From Lawsonibacter asaccharolyticus (GTDB taxonomy: Bacteria; Bacillota; Clostridia; Oscillospirales; Oscillospiraceae), in assembly GCA_003112755.1 (NCBI GenBank), contig BFBT01000001.1, positions 806,001 to 870,000 on the forward strand: 64,000 nt of DNA, written 5' to 3'. The position numbers and the translations under genes were made by a program. The stretch's first letter is position 1; each line of letters opens with the position of its first letter. Positions 1-8,665 of this stretch are shown here, one piece after another. Below the pieces are notes generated by a model, which saw only the letters and a program-made list of their open reading frames with translations, was not told where the DNA came from and searched no databases.

Positions 1-26
1 GGAAGAGCGATTTTTCTGCTCCTTGT

Positions 27-704
27 TTACTTGCTGCTGGGCAGGACAGACGCCACCGCCGCCGCAAAATTATTGATGGGCATAGTCTGGAGCACGATGC
101 GCCCCGGGCCGGTGACCACGGTGTTGAACAGCCCCTCACCGCCAAAGAGGACGTTTTTGACGCCCTTCACCGTCTGGATGTCAATGGAGCAGGTTGCGTC
201 CATCATGGCCAGGTTTCCGCTGTCTACCACCATCTTCTCCCCCGCCTTCAGCTCGTACTCCACCGCAGAGCCGTCGATCTCCACGAAAGCCTTGCCACGG
301 CCGGACAGCTTCTGCATGATGAAGCCCTCGCCGCCGAAAAATCCGGCGCCCGTTTTCTTCTGGAAGAAGATGGACAGCTCCACCCCCTCCTCCGCTGCCA
401 GGAAGCCGGCCTTCTGCACCACCATCGGGCGGTCGTCCATGACCTCCACCTCCCGGATGGAACCGGGGAAGCTGGAGGCAAAGGCGATCATCCCCGCGCC
501 GCCCCGGGCGGTATAGATATTCTGAAATATGGACTCGCCGGAAAACATCCTCCCGAAAGCCTTGCCGATGCCGCCCGCCGAGGTCTGCATCTCTATGTTG
601 GGGCTCATCCAGACCATGGACCCCTTCTCTGTGATCATGCTCTCTCCGCTGGCCAGCTGGCAGATCACCACCGGCATGGGTTCTCCTGTGATTTGATACT
701 GCAT
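27..704 (-). CDS. AIM24 / TIGR00266 family protein
   Basis: This 225-aa protein opens MQYQITGEPMPVVICQL and has the glycine-rich beta-sandwich character of the AIM24/TIGR00266 family (runs such as GGIGKAFGRMFSGES and FFGGEGFIMQKLSG). Members are small cytosolic or membrane-peripheral beta proteins; the bacterial ones have no firmly established role. No signal peptide or membrane helix is visible. The ATG at 704 is chosen because a GAAAGGCGGG ribosome site precedes it; a longer reading to 791 would add about 29 residues without family character. It stands alone, downstream of prfB on the same strand and separated from it by prfB's terminator. Confidence 0.85.
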   Translation of the reverse strand: MQYQITGEPMPVVICQLASGESMITEKGSMVWMSPNIEMQTSAGGIGKAFGRMFSGESIFQNIYTARGGAGMIAFASSFPGSIREVEVMDDRPMVVQKAGFLAAEEGVELSIFFQKKTGAGFFGGEGFIMQKLSGRGKAFVEIDGSAVEYELKAGEKMVVDSGNLAMMDATCSIDIQTVKGVKNVLFGGEGLFNTVVTGPGRIVLQTMPINNFAAAVASVLPSSK

Positions 705-801
705 GGTTTTCCCGCCTTTCTGATCGATCAGTCTCTTTTCCCCACTCCTGGGGGCCGCCTCCAGTATAGCGTATCCACTCCTTGGCGGCAACTATAAAAA
801 A

Positions 802-834
802 GCGGGCCGCGGAAGTCTCCTCCCGCGGCCCGCC
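802..834 (-). terminator. Terminator of prfB
   Basis: An 11-bp perfect stem (GCGGGCCGCGG with CCGCGGCCCGC) is followed on the minus strand by a run of T (seen as aaaaaa at 797-802 on the plus strand). It lies 26 bases past the prfB stop and ahead of the AIM24 gene. Confidence 0.85.
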
Positions 835-859
835 CTTCTGTCCCCGGCCGTTCCGTTGG

Positions 860-1981
860 TCATTTCTCCGCCCAGTTCCCGGTGGCCTCAGCGGTAAGGT
901 AGGCGTTGATGAACCCGTCCAGGTCCCCGTCCATCACGCCGTTGATGTTGCTGGTCTCATAGGCGGTGCGGTTGTCCTTTACCATCTGGTAGGGCATGAA
1001 CACATAGGAGCGGATCTGGCTGCCCCATTCGATCTTCAGCTGGACCCCCTTCAGGTCGGATATCTTGTCCGCCTTCTCCTGCATCTGCAGCTCCACCAGT
1101 TTGGCCCGGAGCATCTTCATACAGTTGTCCTTGTTCTGGAACTGGGAGCGCTCCTGCTGAGAGGCCACCACGATACCGGTGGGCTTGTGGATCAGGCGCA
1201 CAGCGGAGGAGGTCTTGTTGACGTGCTGGCCGCCGGCGCCGCTGGCCCGGTAGACCTGCATCTCGATGTCCTCGGGGCGGATATCCACCTCCACATCCTC
1301 GGGCAGGTCAGGCATGACCTCCACTGAGGCGAAGGAGGTCTGCCGCCGGGCGTTGGCATCAAAGGGAGATACCCGAACCAGACGGTGGACGCCGTGCTCC
1401 CCTCTCAGGTAGCCGTAGGCGTTCTCCCCCTCCACCATGATGGTAGCCGACTTGATGCCCGCCTCGTCCCCCTCCTGGTAGTCCATGATCTGATAGGTAA
1501 AGCCGTGGCGCTCGGTCCAGCGGGTGTACATGCGGTAGAGCATCTGGGCCCAGTCCTGGGCCTCAGTGCCGCCGGCACCGGGGTGGATGGTCAGGATCAC
1601 ATTGGAGCTGTCATACTCCCCAGTGAGCAGGGTCTGTAAGCGCGCCTCCTCCATGTCCCGCTCCAGCTGGGCGAAGCCCTCCTCAAGCTCGGGCAGCAGG
1701 GATTCGTCCTCGAACTCATTGCCCATCTCGCACAGGGCCATCAGGTCGTCCCACTCCCGGCGGCGCTTGTTCTGCTTGTCCACCTTATCCTGTAAATTCT
1801 TGATGCGCTGCTGCACCTTCTGAGCCTTCTCCAGGTTGTTCCAGAAGCCGTCGGCGGCGCTCTCCGCCTGGAGCATGTCCAGTTCCCGCTCGGCGGATTC
1901 CAGGTCCAGGGCTTTTCCCAGTTCCTCCAGGGTGGGAGCCAGGTTGTTCAGCTTGACCTTGTATTCGTCGAATTGGAGCAT
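860..1981 (-). CDS. prfB: Peptide chain release factor 2
   Basis: RF2 recognises UGA and UAA stop codons and triggers peptidyl-tRNA hydrolysis on the ribosome. The 373-aa product has the coiled N-terminal domain, the SPF tripeptide that reads the stop codon (residues 205-207) and the catalytic GGQ loop (250-252, in SGAGGQHVNKT). The start at 1981 (MLQFDEYKVK) has a GTGAGGA ribosome site. Many prfB genes need a programmed +1 frameshift at an in-frame UGA near codon 25. Here the equivalent stretch (GKALDLESAERE) is continuous with a GAC codon and no UGA, so this copy is not autoregulated that way. A sigma-A-type promoter and a terminator bracket it as a single-gene unit. Confidence 0.97.
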   Translation of the reverse strand: MLQFDEYKVKLNNLAPTLEELGKALDLESAERELDMLQAESAADGFWNNLEKAQKVQQRIKNLQDKVDKQNKRRREWDDLMALCEMGNEFEDESLLPELEEGFAQLERDMEEARLQTLLTGEYDSSNVILTIHPGAGGTEAQDWAQMLYRMYTRWTERHGFTYQIMDYQEGDEAGIKSATIMVEGENAYGYLRGEHGVHRLVRVSPFDANARRQTSFASVEVMPDLPEDVEVDIRPEDIEMQVYRASGAGGQHVNKTSSAVRLIHKPTGIVVASQQERSQFQNKDNCMKMLRAKLVELQMQEKADKISDLKGVQLKIEWGSQIRSYVFMPYQMVKDNRTAYETSNINGVMDGDLDGFINAYLTAEATGNWAEK

Positions 1982-2045
1982 ATGGTCCTCACTCTTTCCA
2001 TCAAATTCCCGCCCTGACGGGCAGTATTCCAATCAAAGCCCAATT

Positions 2046-2074
2046 ATTATATCTGAACTCGGCTGGAAAGTAAA
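2046..2074 (-). promoter_or_regulatory. Probable sigma-A promoter of prfB
   Basis: On the minus strand TTTACT and TATAAT are separated by exactly 17 bases, with the -10 box about 65 bases before the prfB start. Confidence 0.6.
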
Positions 2075-2154
2075 GAAAAAACCGGATATTCCAGTGTTTT
2101 TTTGCGCCGCCGCTCCCACCGTGCAGAGGCGTTCTCCCTCTGCTTCGACAAATG

Positions 2155-2187
2155 GAAGGGCCGTCTCGCTCAGCGAGACGGCCCTTC
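2155..2187 (-). terminator. Strong hairpin between the P-type ATPase and prfB
   Basis: A perfect 14-bp stem (GAAGGGCCGTCTCG / CGAGACGGCCCTTC, loop CTCAG). It overlaps the stop of the small ORF at 2186-2296 and precedes the prfB promoter, so it probably ends the operon coming from 10 kb. The T-run after it is weak. A second, smaller hairpin (CGCCGGTGG-TCCT-CCACCGGCG) is at about 2332-2354. Confidence 0.6.
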
Positions 2188-2296
2188 AGCGGTCGCTGGC
2201 CAGCCAGCCGTCCCCCTGAAAGATGAGATCGTCCAGATCGCGCCAGGGCTCAGGCTGCGTCGGACGCTGTACTTGGATCATCTGATTTTCTTCCAT
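2186..2296 (-). CDS. Possible 36-aa protein
   Basis: An open frame starts at ATG 2296, about 11 bases after a GGGAGG ribosome-like site, and ends at a TGA inside the left part of a strong terminator hairpin. The product is acidic and tryptophan-rich (MEENQMIQVQRPTQPEPWRD and on). No family is recognised. A stop codon sitting in a terminator stem is typical for the last gene of an operon, which supports translation; the length makes chance possible. The 140 bases between it and the ATPase stop hold only a 9-bp hairpin. Confidence 0.35.
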   Translation of the reverse strand: MEENQMIQVQRPTQPEPWRDLDDLIFQGDGWLASDR

Positions 2297-2436
2297 ATCG
2301 AGAACTTCCTCCCTCTGTATCTGATCGCGGCGCCGGTGGTCCTCCCACCGGCGTACACATCAGTATATGCCGCGGTCCATGGAATATGTGCTCGAAACCG
2401 TACACCCAGAGAGAGAAAATTTTTTGCGGCAGGCGT

Positions 2437-4353
2437 TCAGCCCTCCCCGCCGCTGTCCCGGAGGATGCGGGAGCTGTTGATCAGGATCACAAAGGCTCCG
2501 ATATTGTGGAGGAAGGCCCCGGCCAGGGCGGGGATCACCCCCACGGCGGCCAGGATCATCATAATGAGGCTGACGGAGAAGGCGATGCCGATGTTCTGAT
2601 ACATGATGCTCTTGGTGCTCCTGGCCAGGGACATGACAAAGGGGATGTTGTTCAGGTCGTTGTTCATAAGGGCGATGTCGGCACTCTGGATGGCCACATC
2701 AGAGCCCATGGCCCCCATGGCAATGCCCACGTCCGCCTCTGCCAGGGCCAGGGCATCGTTGATGCCGTCTCCCACTGCAAGCACATGGGCGTCCTGCCTC
2801 AGCCGCTTCACGTGCTCCAGCTTCTCCTCCGGCAGCAGGTGGAAATATACCTGGTCGATCCCTGTCTGCCGCTGGACCTTCCGGGCAGCGAACTCCCGGT
2901 CGCCGGTGAGGAGCACAGTCTGTTCCATCCCGTCCTCGTGGAGCCGGCTCACCACCTCCTCAGCCTCCGGACGGACGGAGTCATCAAACATGAGGCAGCC
3001 CAGCACCCGCCCATTGTACACCACCCAGTTGGCGGGACCCCCTCCGGTGTCCATATGGGGGTCCTCCGGCTGGTAGCCCAGGGACTCGATCCAGTGCCGT
3101 GAGCCGAACAGGATCTCTTCCCCGCCCCGGGTCCCGGTCAGTCCTTTGCCCGCGGTCTCCCGGACCTGGAACCCCTCCTCATAGGGGATGCCCTCCCCCT
3201 CTAAGGTCTTCATTAGGGAGCGGGAGATGGGGTGCATAGAGCTGCACGCCACGCAGCCGCCTCTGGCGAAGAGCTCCTCCCTGCTCTGGGCCTCCTGAAG
3301 ATAGAAGCCGCTGATGGAAAGCTCCCCCCGGGTGATGGTGCCCGTCTTGTCAAAGATCACAGTGGTGATGTTGGTGAGCTGCTCCACGAATTTGGCGTTT
3401 TTGATGAGGATGCCCCGCTTGGTGGACACCGCCAGGGCAGCGATCATGGGGGCGGAGCTGACCAGCATGTGCCCGCAGGGACAGCTCACCACCAGCACGG
3501 CGATGGCGTTGGAGATATTTCGGCTGAGCAGAGCGGTGAGGGCGGCCACGATGAGGGCCAGCGGGATGTAGTAGTGCATGAACCGGTCCACGATCCGGAT
3601 CTCAGGCACGGTGATGCTCTGGGCCTCCTCCAGCAGGCTGACGATCTTGGTGAAGGAGGTGTCCTGATATTCCTTCTCCACCCGGACCTTGATCATGCCG
3701 TCCAGGTTGGTGGTGCCGGCGTACACCGTGTCCCCTACGGTCACGGCGGCGGGCAGGGGTTCACCGGTGAGGGATTTCTGGTCGATGTTGGAATTGCCCC
3801 AGATTACGGTGCCATCGATGGGCAGGCCCATGCCAGGTCGGACAATGATGATGTCCCCCCGTTTCAATGCCTGGACCTCCACCGTCACCTCCCCATCCTC
3901 AGTTTCCAGCACCGCGTCGGTGGCCTGCATCTGCTTAAGGCCCTCGATGGCGTCCCGGCCTCCCATGATGCTCCGCTCCTCCAAAAAGTGGACCACGCTG
4001 AGCACCACTGGGATCAGGATGGCCAGCTCGTGCTGCCCAGTGATGTAGCAGGCCAGCACGGCGATGGAGACCAGGATCTCCATGGCGTTGGTCACGTCCC
4101 TCTGGAGAAAGCCCCGGATGGCGGTCGCCAGCAGGGGCAGGCCCTCCACCAGCACGCCCACAGAATAGATCAGCCCCGCCACCGCCGTCTGCTCCGGGAA
4201 GATCCCCTTATAGAGCAGTCCGGTGACCAGACAGACCAGGGCTATCATGGCGGTGGTGATCTCCACCGAGAGCTTTCGCTTCTCCCGCCGGGTCAGGTCG
4301 GCCCCCTGGCTGTCCTCCAGCAGGTGGACCGCGGTATTCGTCAGGTTCTCCAT
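2437..4353 (-). CDS. P1B-type (heavy-metal) ATPase with CPCGH motif
   Basis: A 638-aa P-type ATPase. The actuator TGEP is at residues 196-199, the phosphorylation motif DKTGT at 335-339 (Asp335), and the C-terminal membrane pair carries HNIGAFVILINSSR. The membrane cysteine motif is CPC at 291-293, which places it among P1B metal pumps, but it continues G-H-M rather than the usual A. The metal (Zn/Cd/Co or other) cannot be assigned. There is no N-terminal HMA metal-binding domain; the protein goes almost directly into the membrane region. It is the last long gene of the histidine kinase-SPFH operon, 12 bases after the HflK-like gene, with a GGAGGG ribosome site. This suggests a pump that works in, or is organised by, an SPFH microdomain. 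Confidence 0.9.
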   Translation of the reverse strand: MENLTNTAVHLLEDSQGADLTRREKRKLSVEITTAMIALVCLVTGLLYKGIFPEQTAVAGLIYSVGVLVEGLPLLATAIRGFLQRDVTNAMEILVSIAVLACYITGQHELAILIPVVLSVVHFLEERSIMGGRDAIEGLKQMQATDAVLETEDGEVTVEVQALKRGDIIIVRPGMGLPIDGTVIWGNSNIDQKSLTGEPLPAAVTVGDTVYAGTTNLDGMIKVRVEKEYQDTSFTKIVSLLEEAQSITVPEIRIVDRFMHYYIPLALIVAALTALLSRNISNAIAVLVVSCPCGHMLVSSAPMIAALAVSTKRGILIKNAKFVEQLTNITTVIFDKTGTITRGELSISGFYLQEAQSREELFARGGCVACSSMHPISRSLMKTLEGEGIPYEEGFQVRETAGKGLTGTRGGEEILFGSRHWIESLGYQPEDPHMDTGGGPANWVVYNGRVLGCLMFDDSVRPEAEEVVSRLHEDGMEQTVLLTGDREFAARKVQRQTGIDQVYFHLLPEEKLEHVKRLRQDAHVLAVGDGINDALALAEADVGIAMGAMGSDVAIQSADIALMNNDLNNIPFVMSLARSTKSIMYQNIGIAFSVSLIMMILAAVGVIPALAGAFLHNIGAFVILINSSRILRDSGGEG

Positions 4354-4365
4354 AGCCGTCCCTCC

Positions 4366-5316
4366 TCAGGGCAGAAAGATCTGGGGCGTGTTGGTCCCCT
4401 CGGGCAGCACGATCTTGCCGCCCATCTGGTTGAAGATGGTGACCACCTTTTCCCGGAACACCCGCTCGTAGACCACGTCCCGGTTCTGCTGATACTCCTG
4501 GAACAGGCCGTAGAACTCCGCCACCTGGTCGTTGGCCCGGTTGATCCGGTCGTGCTGCGACACCTGGGCGTCGCTCACCAGCTTATCGGCGGCGGCGTTG
4601 GCCTCCGGGATCACCCGCTCCCGGTACTGGTTGGCCTGCTGGATGCGGGTCTCCTTCTCCACCGAGGCGGCGTTTACTTGGTCGAAGTGGTATTGCAGGG
4701 CGCTGGGGGGCTTGATGCTCTTGAACTCCAGGCTCACGATGCTCACCCCCATCTCCATCCCGTCCAGGATGGCCTGGGCCTGGCGGATGACCTCGTTTCC
4801 GAACTCCGCCTTCTGGTCGGTGAGCAGGCCGTCCACGCTCTTGGACGCCGCGCAGGAGGTCATCACGCCGCTGACTACGCCGTTGATCTCGGTCTCTGGG
4901 TCGCTGTTGTACAGGGCGTACTCCACCGGGTCAGAGATCTGATACTTCAGGGTGGCATCAATGTGGATGATATTCTCGTCCCCTGTGATCACATAGCCGG
5001 TGTCCTCGATCTCCGCATAGGTGGGGTCAGCGGAGGCGGCGTGAGTGGTGATGGACACCTCATGCACCTTTCCCACCGGCACCTTGATTACCTCGTCTAT
5101 CACATAGGGGAATGCCAGCAGCAGGCCCGGCTCCTTCACCTGCTCCTCCCGGGTGTCCCCCACCAGCCGTCCGAACCGCAGCACCACCGCCACCTCGTGG
5201 TTGTTGACCACCCGGATGCCGGAGCAGCAGATCAGCGCCACAAGGATGACGATCAGCCATTTGCAGTAGCGGATGGCGGTGTTGATGATGGCAATGAACC
5301 GCTGAGAATCCTTCAT
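4366..5316 (-). CDS. SPFH protein, HflK-like
   Basis: This 316-aa protein has one N-terminal membrane helix (about residues 18-35, YCKWLIVILVALICCSG) and then an SPFH/Band 7 domain (VVNNHEVAVVLRFGRLVGD). Its C-terminal half (the FDQVNAAS and NQYRERVIPEANAAAD stretches) resembles HflK, whose family members carry matching FDxVN and YRNEVIP segments. HflK pairs with HflC in the membrane and in Escherichia coli modulates FtsH. No ftsH is in this window, so the partner is not shown. It lies 15 bases after the HflC-like gene and 12 before the ATPase, the reverse of the usual hflK-hflC order. Confidence 0.88.
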   Translation of the reverse strand: MKDSQRFIAIINTAIRYCKWLIVILVALICCSGIRVVNNHEVAVVLRFGRLVGDTREEQVKEPGLLLAFPYVIDEVIKVPVGKVHEVSITTHAASADPTYAEIEDTGYVITGDENIIHIDATLKYQISDPVEYALYNSDPETEINGVVSGVMTSCAASKSVDGLLTDQKAEFGNEVIRQAQAILDGMEMGVSIVSLEFKSIKPPSALQYHFDQVNAASVEKETRIQQANQYRERVIPEANAAADKLVSDAQVSQHDRINRANDQVAEFYGLFQEYQQNRDVVYERVFREKVVTIFNQMGGKIVLPEGTNTPQIFLP

Positions 5317-5331
5317 CTTCCCTCACCGCCT

Positions 5332-6216
5332 TCAGTCATCGCCGTAGAGCACGTCGAATGGCGGGGTGTCCATGGTGATGATCATCACCGTGTCCTCGTC
5401 CACCGAGTTCTCCAGGGCAGCCAGCTTCTGTAGGAATTCATACAGCTCTGGGTCCTGGCTGTGGGCCGAGGCATAGATCTCTGCCACCTCCCGCTCCGTC
5501 TCCGCGTTGATGGCGGCAGCCTCCTCCCGGCCCTCGGCCACGATGGCGGCCACCTCCGCATCCGACTCGCTCATAATGATCTGGGCGTCCCGCTCACCCT
5601 CCGCCAGCAGCTGGTCGATGTACTTCTGCCGGTCCGCCTGCATCTGGGTGAACACGCTCTGTACGTTGGTGGCCGGCAGGCCCACCCGCTTCAGCCGCAG
5701 CTCATGGACCTGGATGCCGTACTGTTCCAGAGCGTGGGACTGCACCTCCTGGAGCATGGCGGCCTCGATCTCGTCGATCTTGATGTCCTCCTCGTCCAGG
5801 GAGACCAGAGCGGACAGGTCATAGTTGCCCATGGTCCCATTTTTGGCGCTGGTGACCAGGTCGCTGAGGTAGGTCTCCGCCAGGGCGGTATCCCCCACGC
5901 TGGTGTAGTACCGCAGGGGGTCGGCGATGCTCCAGATGGTGTAGGTCTGCATGATGACATTTTTCTTGTCATGGGTCAGAGTCTCCAGGTAGCCGGAGTC
6001 CAGATACCGCTTCCTGGCGTCCTGGATCTGCACGTCCTCAAAGGGCCAGGGCAGGCGCAGGTACATCCCTGCCTGGGTCACCTCCGACCGGACCGCGCCG
6101 AACCGGGTCACCACCGCGTACTCCCCCTCGTTCACCTTGAATACAAAGCCAAAGAAGCCGATGATGGCCGCCACGATCAGGGCGAACATCCACTTGATGA
6201 TGCGGTTCCCTTTCAT
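5332..6216 (-). CDS. SPFH protein, HflC-like
   Basis: This 294-aa protein has a single N-terminal helix (about residues 9-27), then SPFH motifs (VNEGEYAVVTRFGAV) and an HflC-type C-terminus: RVGLPATNVQSVFTQMQADR, an alanine/glutamate-rich coiled coil, and EIYASAHSQDPELYEFLQKL, the counterpart of the AxxKDPEFYxFxxSL signature of HflC. The start at 6216 follows a GGAGGGG site and lies one base past the stop of the upstream SPFH gene, so translation is probably coupled. With the next gene it forms the HflK/HflC-like pair of this operon. Confidence 0.88.
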   Translation of the reverse strand: MKGNRIIKWMFALIVAAIIGFFGFVFKVNEGEYAVVTRFGAVRSEVTQAGMYLRLPWPFEDVQIQDARKRYLDSGYLETLTHDKKNVIMQTYTIWSIADPLRYYTSVGDTALAETYLSDLVTSAKNGTMGNYDLSALVSLDEEDIKIDEIEAAMLQEVQSHALEQYGIQVHELRLKRVGLPATNVQSVFTQMQADRQKYIDQLLAEGERDAQIIMSESDAEVAAIVAEGREEAAAINAETEREVAEIYASAHSQDPELYEFLQKLAALENSVDEDTVMIITMDTPPFDVLYGDD

Positions 6217-6217
6217 A

Positions 6218-8083
6218 TCATGTCCCCTCCTCACCCGGCACTGCGCCGGTCTCCGCCTGCGTCCCCGCTGTCTGTGTCTCCGCCGCCTGCTCCCCGCCGG
6301 CGCCTCCGCCGTCAAGGCCGCTGAACCACCGGCTCCCCGAGCCGCCCAGTCCGAAGTTGGCATACAGGGCTCCGGCGTCCACCCCCGGCCCTACGATATA
6401 CTTTCTCTGCTGGGCCAGAGCCTGCTGGAAACTCTCCAGATACCGGTCCAGCAGATAGGCCTCCGGGTCCAGCAGATAGGCCTCGATGCTGGCATTGTAT
6501 TTCTGGATCTCCGCGTTGGCGCTGGAGACCCGCTCATCCCGCTGGATGCCGGCGTCATTGATGGCCAGCTGTTTGTCTGCCTCGGCCCCCTCCCGTGCCA
6601 CCAGAGCCTTCCCTTCCGCGGTGAGGACGCTGGTCTTCTTCTGGATGCCCGCGCTCACCACGCTCTGGTAGATATCCGCGATGGCCACCGGCGGGTGGAT
6701 GCTGGCCAGTGTGACGCTCATCACTTCCAGCCCCAGCTCCGCCTCCCGGGCATATTCCTTGAGCTGCTCCTCGATGCGGTGAGACAGCTGGCTGCGGTCC
6801 TCACTGATGATGGTGTTGATGTCCGTATGGATGGTCTCCCCCATCACCACCTCATAGCCCTTGGCGTTGAGCACGTCCTCCGGGCTGCTGTACCGGGTCA
6901 GGTAGGTGTACAGGTCACTGATGCGGTAGGTGATCTTCAGGTTGATGGCCACCAGCTCATTCCCGTTGCCCAGCAGGAGAGCCTGTTCCTCCCCCTCGTG
7001 GGGGCGGGTCCACAGGTTGTTCTTGTTGTTTACGTCCCCCTCATAGCCCACAATCATCCCCTGAGGCTGGGTGACGTTGTAGATCTTCACCTCTTCAAAG
7101 GGCACCGGAAGCTTGAAGTGCAGGCCTGGCTCCAGGATATCCTCCCGCGCCAGACTGCCGAAGCGGTACAGCGCCCCCTGCTGATAAGTCTCCACCTGCA
7201 CCACACAGGTGGACAGCCACACCAGCAGGAGCACCGCCATTGCGCAGGAGGGCAGGATCATCTTGATGAATTTCAGGCTCCACAGGGAGCGCATGGAGAT
7301 GCCGGTGTGCTGCTCCAGCCAGGTCAGGGCCCCGCTGCCCTTTTGTCCCCCGTAGTAGTACACCGGGAACAGGATGTACAGACGGAAGACCAGTTCCTCC
7401 CGGTGCCGGGTCATCTTCACTGCCACGCTGACAGCCGCCATGGCCGCCACATAGAACCAGCAGCCCAGGATGACATAGTCCACATACTGGCTGACGCTGA
7501 ACAGCCCGGTGAAGGAGGTGACCATATCCGCCATCAGGGCGGCTACAGCGATCTTGTTGAGCACCATCAGGTTGCAGATGCTGGCCGCATCCGGGTTGGT
7601 GTCCAGCTGCATGGACCACCAGCGCTCTACACAGGCGTAAAGGATGAAGGACACCACGCATACCACCATGTGCAGGGGAGCCACGGCCCCAGTCACATCC
7701 TCCCGGGGCTTCAGGGTGAAGAGATAGAATCCCACCACCAGCACGGTGACCACTACCAACAGCATGGTGGCATTGACGCTGTCCACCGCGTCCCGCTTGG
7801 CCTCCCGCTTTTCCTCTCCGGCCTCCTCCGGCGCAGCCTGGGCTGCTCCCAGCGTCTCCGCCCCCCCTTCGGCCGTCTCCTGTTCCCGCCGGACCACATA
7901 TGCCCGATACCAGAGCAGGATAGCGCAGATCAGCAGCAGCACGCTCTGCATGATCTGAAACAGGCCAAAACGCAGCACCGTATAGGTATTGACGCTCTCG
8001 TTCATGAAGAAAAACAGCATCCCGATGCCCAGCAGGATCATGCTGGTGATCAGGTATTCCAGCTGCTTGGCTCGCTTCTCCAC
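6218..8083 (-). CDS. Polytopic SPFH-domain protein
   Basis: An unusual 621-aa protein. The N-terminal ~290 residues carry about seven hydrophobic segments (for example near 8-28, 40-57, 106-124, 134-152, 195-215 and 268-288), with a charged Glu/Ala-rich loop between the second and third. An SPFH domain follows (TYQQGALYRFGSLARED, then EPGLHFKLPVPFEEVKIYNV) and a coiled C-terminal region of the HflK type, ending in a low-complexity Gly/Ala/Glu/Thr tail. Ordinary HflK/HflC proteins have one helix; a multi-span membrane module in front is rare. It stands first of the three SPFH genes in one operon with the kinase and ATPase, so the three may form a mixed ring. Confidence 0.8.
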   Translation of the reverse strand: MEKRAKQLEYLITSMILLGIGMLFFFMNESVNTYTVLRFGLFQIMQSVLLLICAILLWYRAYVVRREQETAEGGAETLGAAQAAPEEAGEEKREAKRDAVDSVNATMLLVVVTVLVVGFYLFTLKPREDVTGAVAPLHMVVCVVSFILYACVERWWSMQLDTNPDAASICNLMVLNKIAVAALMADMVTSFTGLFSVSQYVDYVILGCWFYVAAMAAVSVAVKMTRHREELVFRLYILFPVYYYGGQKGSGALTWLEQHTGISMRSLWSLKFIKMILPSCAMAVLLLVWLSTCVVQVETYQQGALYRFGSLAREDILEPGLHFKLPVPFEEVKIYNVTQPQGMIVGYEGDVNNKNNLWTRPHEGEEQALLLGNGNELVAINLKITYRISDLYTYLTRYSSPEDVLNAKGYEVVMGETIHTDINTIISEDRSQLSHRIEEQLKEYAREAELGLEVMSVTLASIHPPVAIADIYQSVVSAGIQKKTSVLTAEGKALVAREGAEADKQLAINDAGIQRDERVSSANAEIQKYNASIEAYLLDPEAYLLDRYLESFQQALAQQRKYIVGPGVDAGALYANFGLGGSGSRWFSGLDGGGAGGEQAAETQTAGTQAETGAVPGEEGT

Positions 8084-8095
8084 TCCGCTCCCCCC

Positions 8096-8665
8096 TTATC
8101 CCTGGGCGCTCCCGCGCCCGCCAGATCCCTCACACAGCGCCCGCAGCAGCGCGCGCAGCAGCTCCCCCGTCTCCCGGTCCGTCCAGCTAGGCAGGGTCTG
8201 GAAGGGCTCCGCCTTCTCGGCCAGGTCCCCCTCCTCCCGCCGGACCGCCTGGACATAGTCCAGCAGCTTCTCCCCCAGGGGCCGCCCAGCCCAGCGTGCC
8301 AGGCTCTCCTCCACAGCGGCAAAGCCCCCCGGCAGGGCGCCGAACCCGTTGTAGCAGGCCACCAGGGTGCCGTGTTGGTCCTCCGCCTCCGCCGCCCGGC
8401 CGTACCAGACTGCGGCCAGGGTCTCCGGCCCCTCCCGCTCCGGCAGGTCCTCCTGCCGCAGGCGGAGGGGGCGTTCCCCCCGCCTGTCCGCCGCCAGGGC
8501 GGCGTACCCTTTCAGTACGGTCAGCTGCCGCTGGAACCGCCGCTGGTCCGTCCCCTCCAGCCCCGTAACCAGGACGCCCCCCCGTCCGGGAGCCAGACGG
8601 AGGCCCTGCCACTCCAGCGGTGCCTCCAGCACCGCTCCCTTCAGCTCATACTGGTCCTGTCTCAC
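8096..8665 (-). CDS. Protein of unknown function between kinase and SPFH genes
   Basis: A 189-aa predicted soluble protein, rich in Arg, Glu, Leu and Gly, with no family I recognise. The start is a judgement: the ATG at 8671 directly abuts GAGGAGG, too close for use, while the GTG at 8665 has six bases of spacing, so GTG is preferred. It overlaps the end of the histidine kinase gene by 20 bases and is followed 12 bases later by the polytopic SPFH gene, so it is part of the same operon. No signal peptide, membrane helix or cysteine motif is seen. It may be an accessory of the SPFH complex; this is inference from position only. Confidence 0.7.
   Translation of the reverse strand: MRQDQYELKGAVLEAPLEWQGLRLAPGRGGVLVTGLEGTDQRRFQRQLTVLKGYAALAADRRGERPLRLRQEDLPEREGPETLAAVWYGRAAEAEDQHGTLVACYNGFGALPGGFAAVEESLARWAGRPLGEKLLDYVQAVRREEGDLAEKAEPFQTLPSWTDRETGELLRALLRALCEGSGGRGSAQG

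Noticed and set aside
3232..5433. Plus-strand frame of 733 codons across the ATPase and HflK-like genes
   Set aside because: Antisense shadow of two well-supported genes, His/Gly/Asp-rich without motifs.
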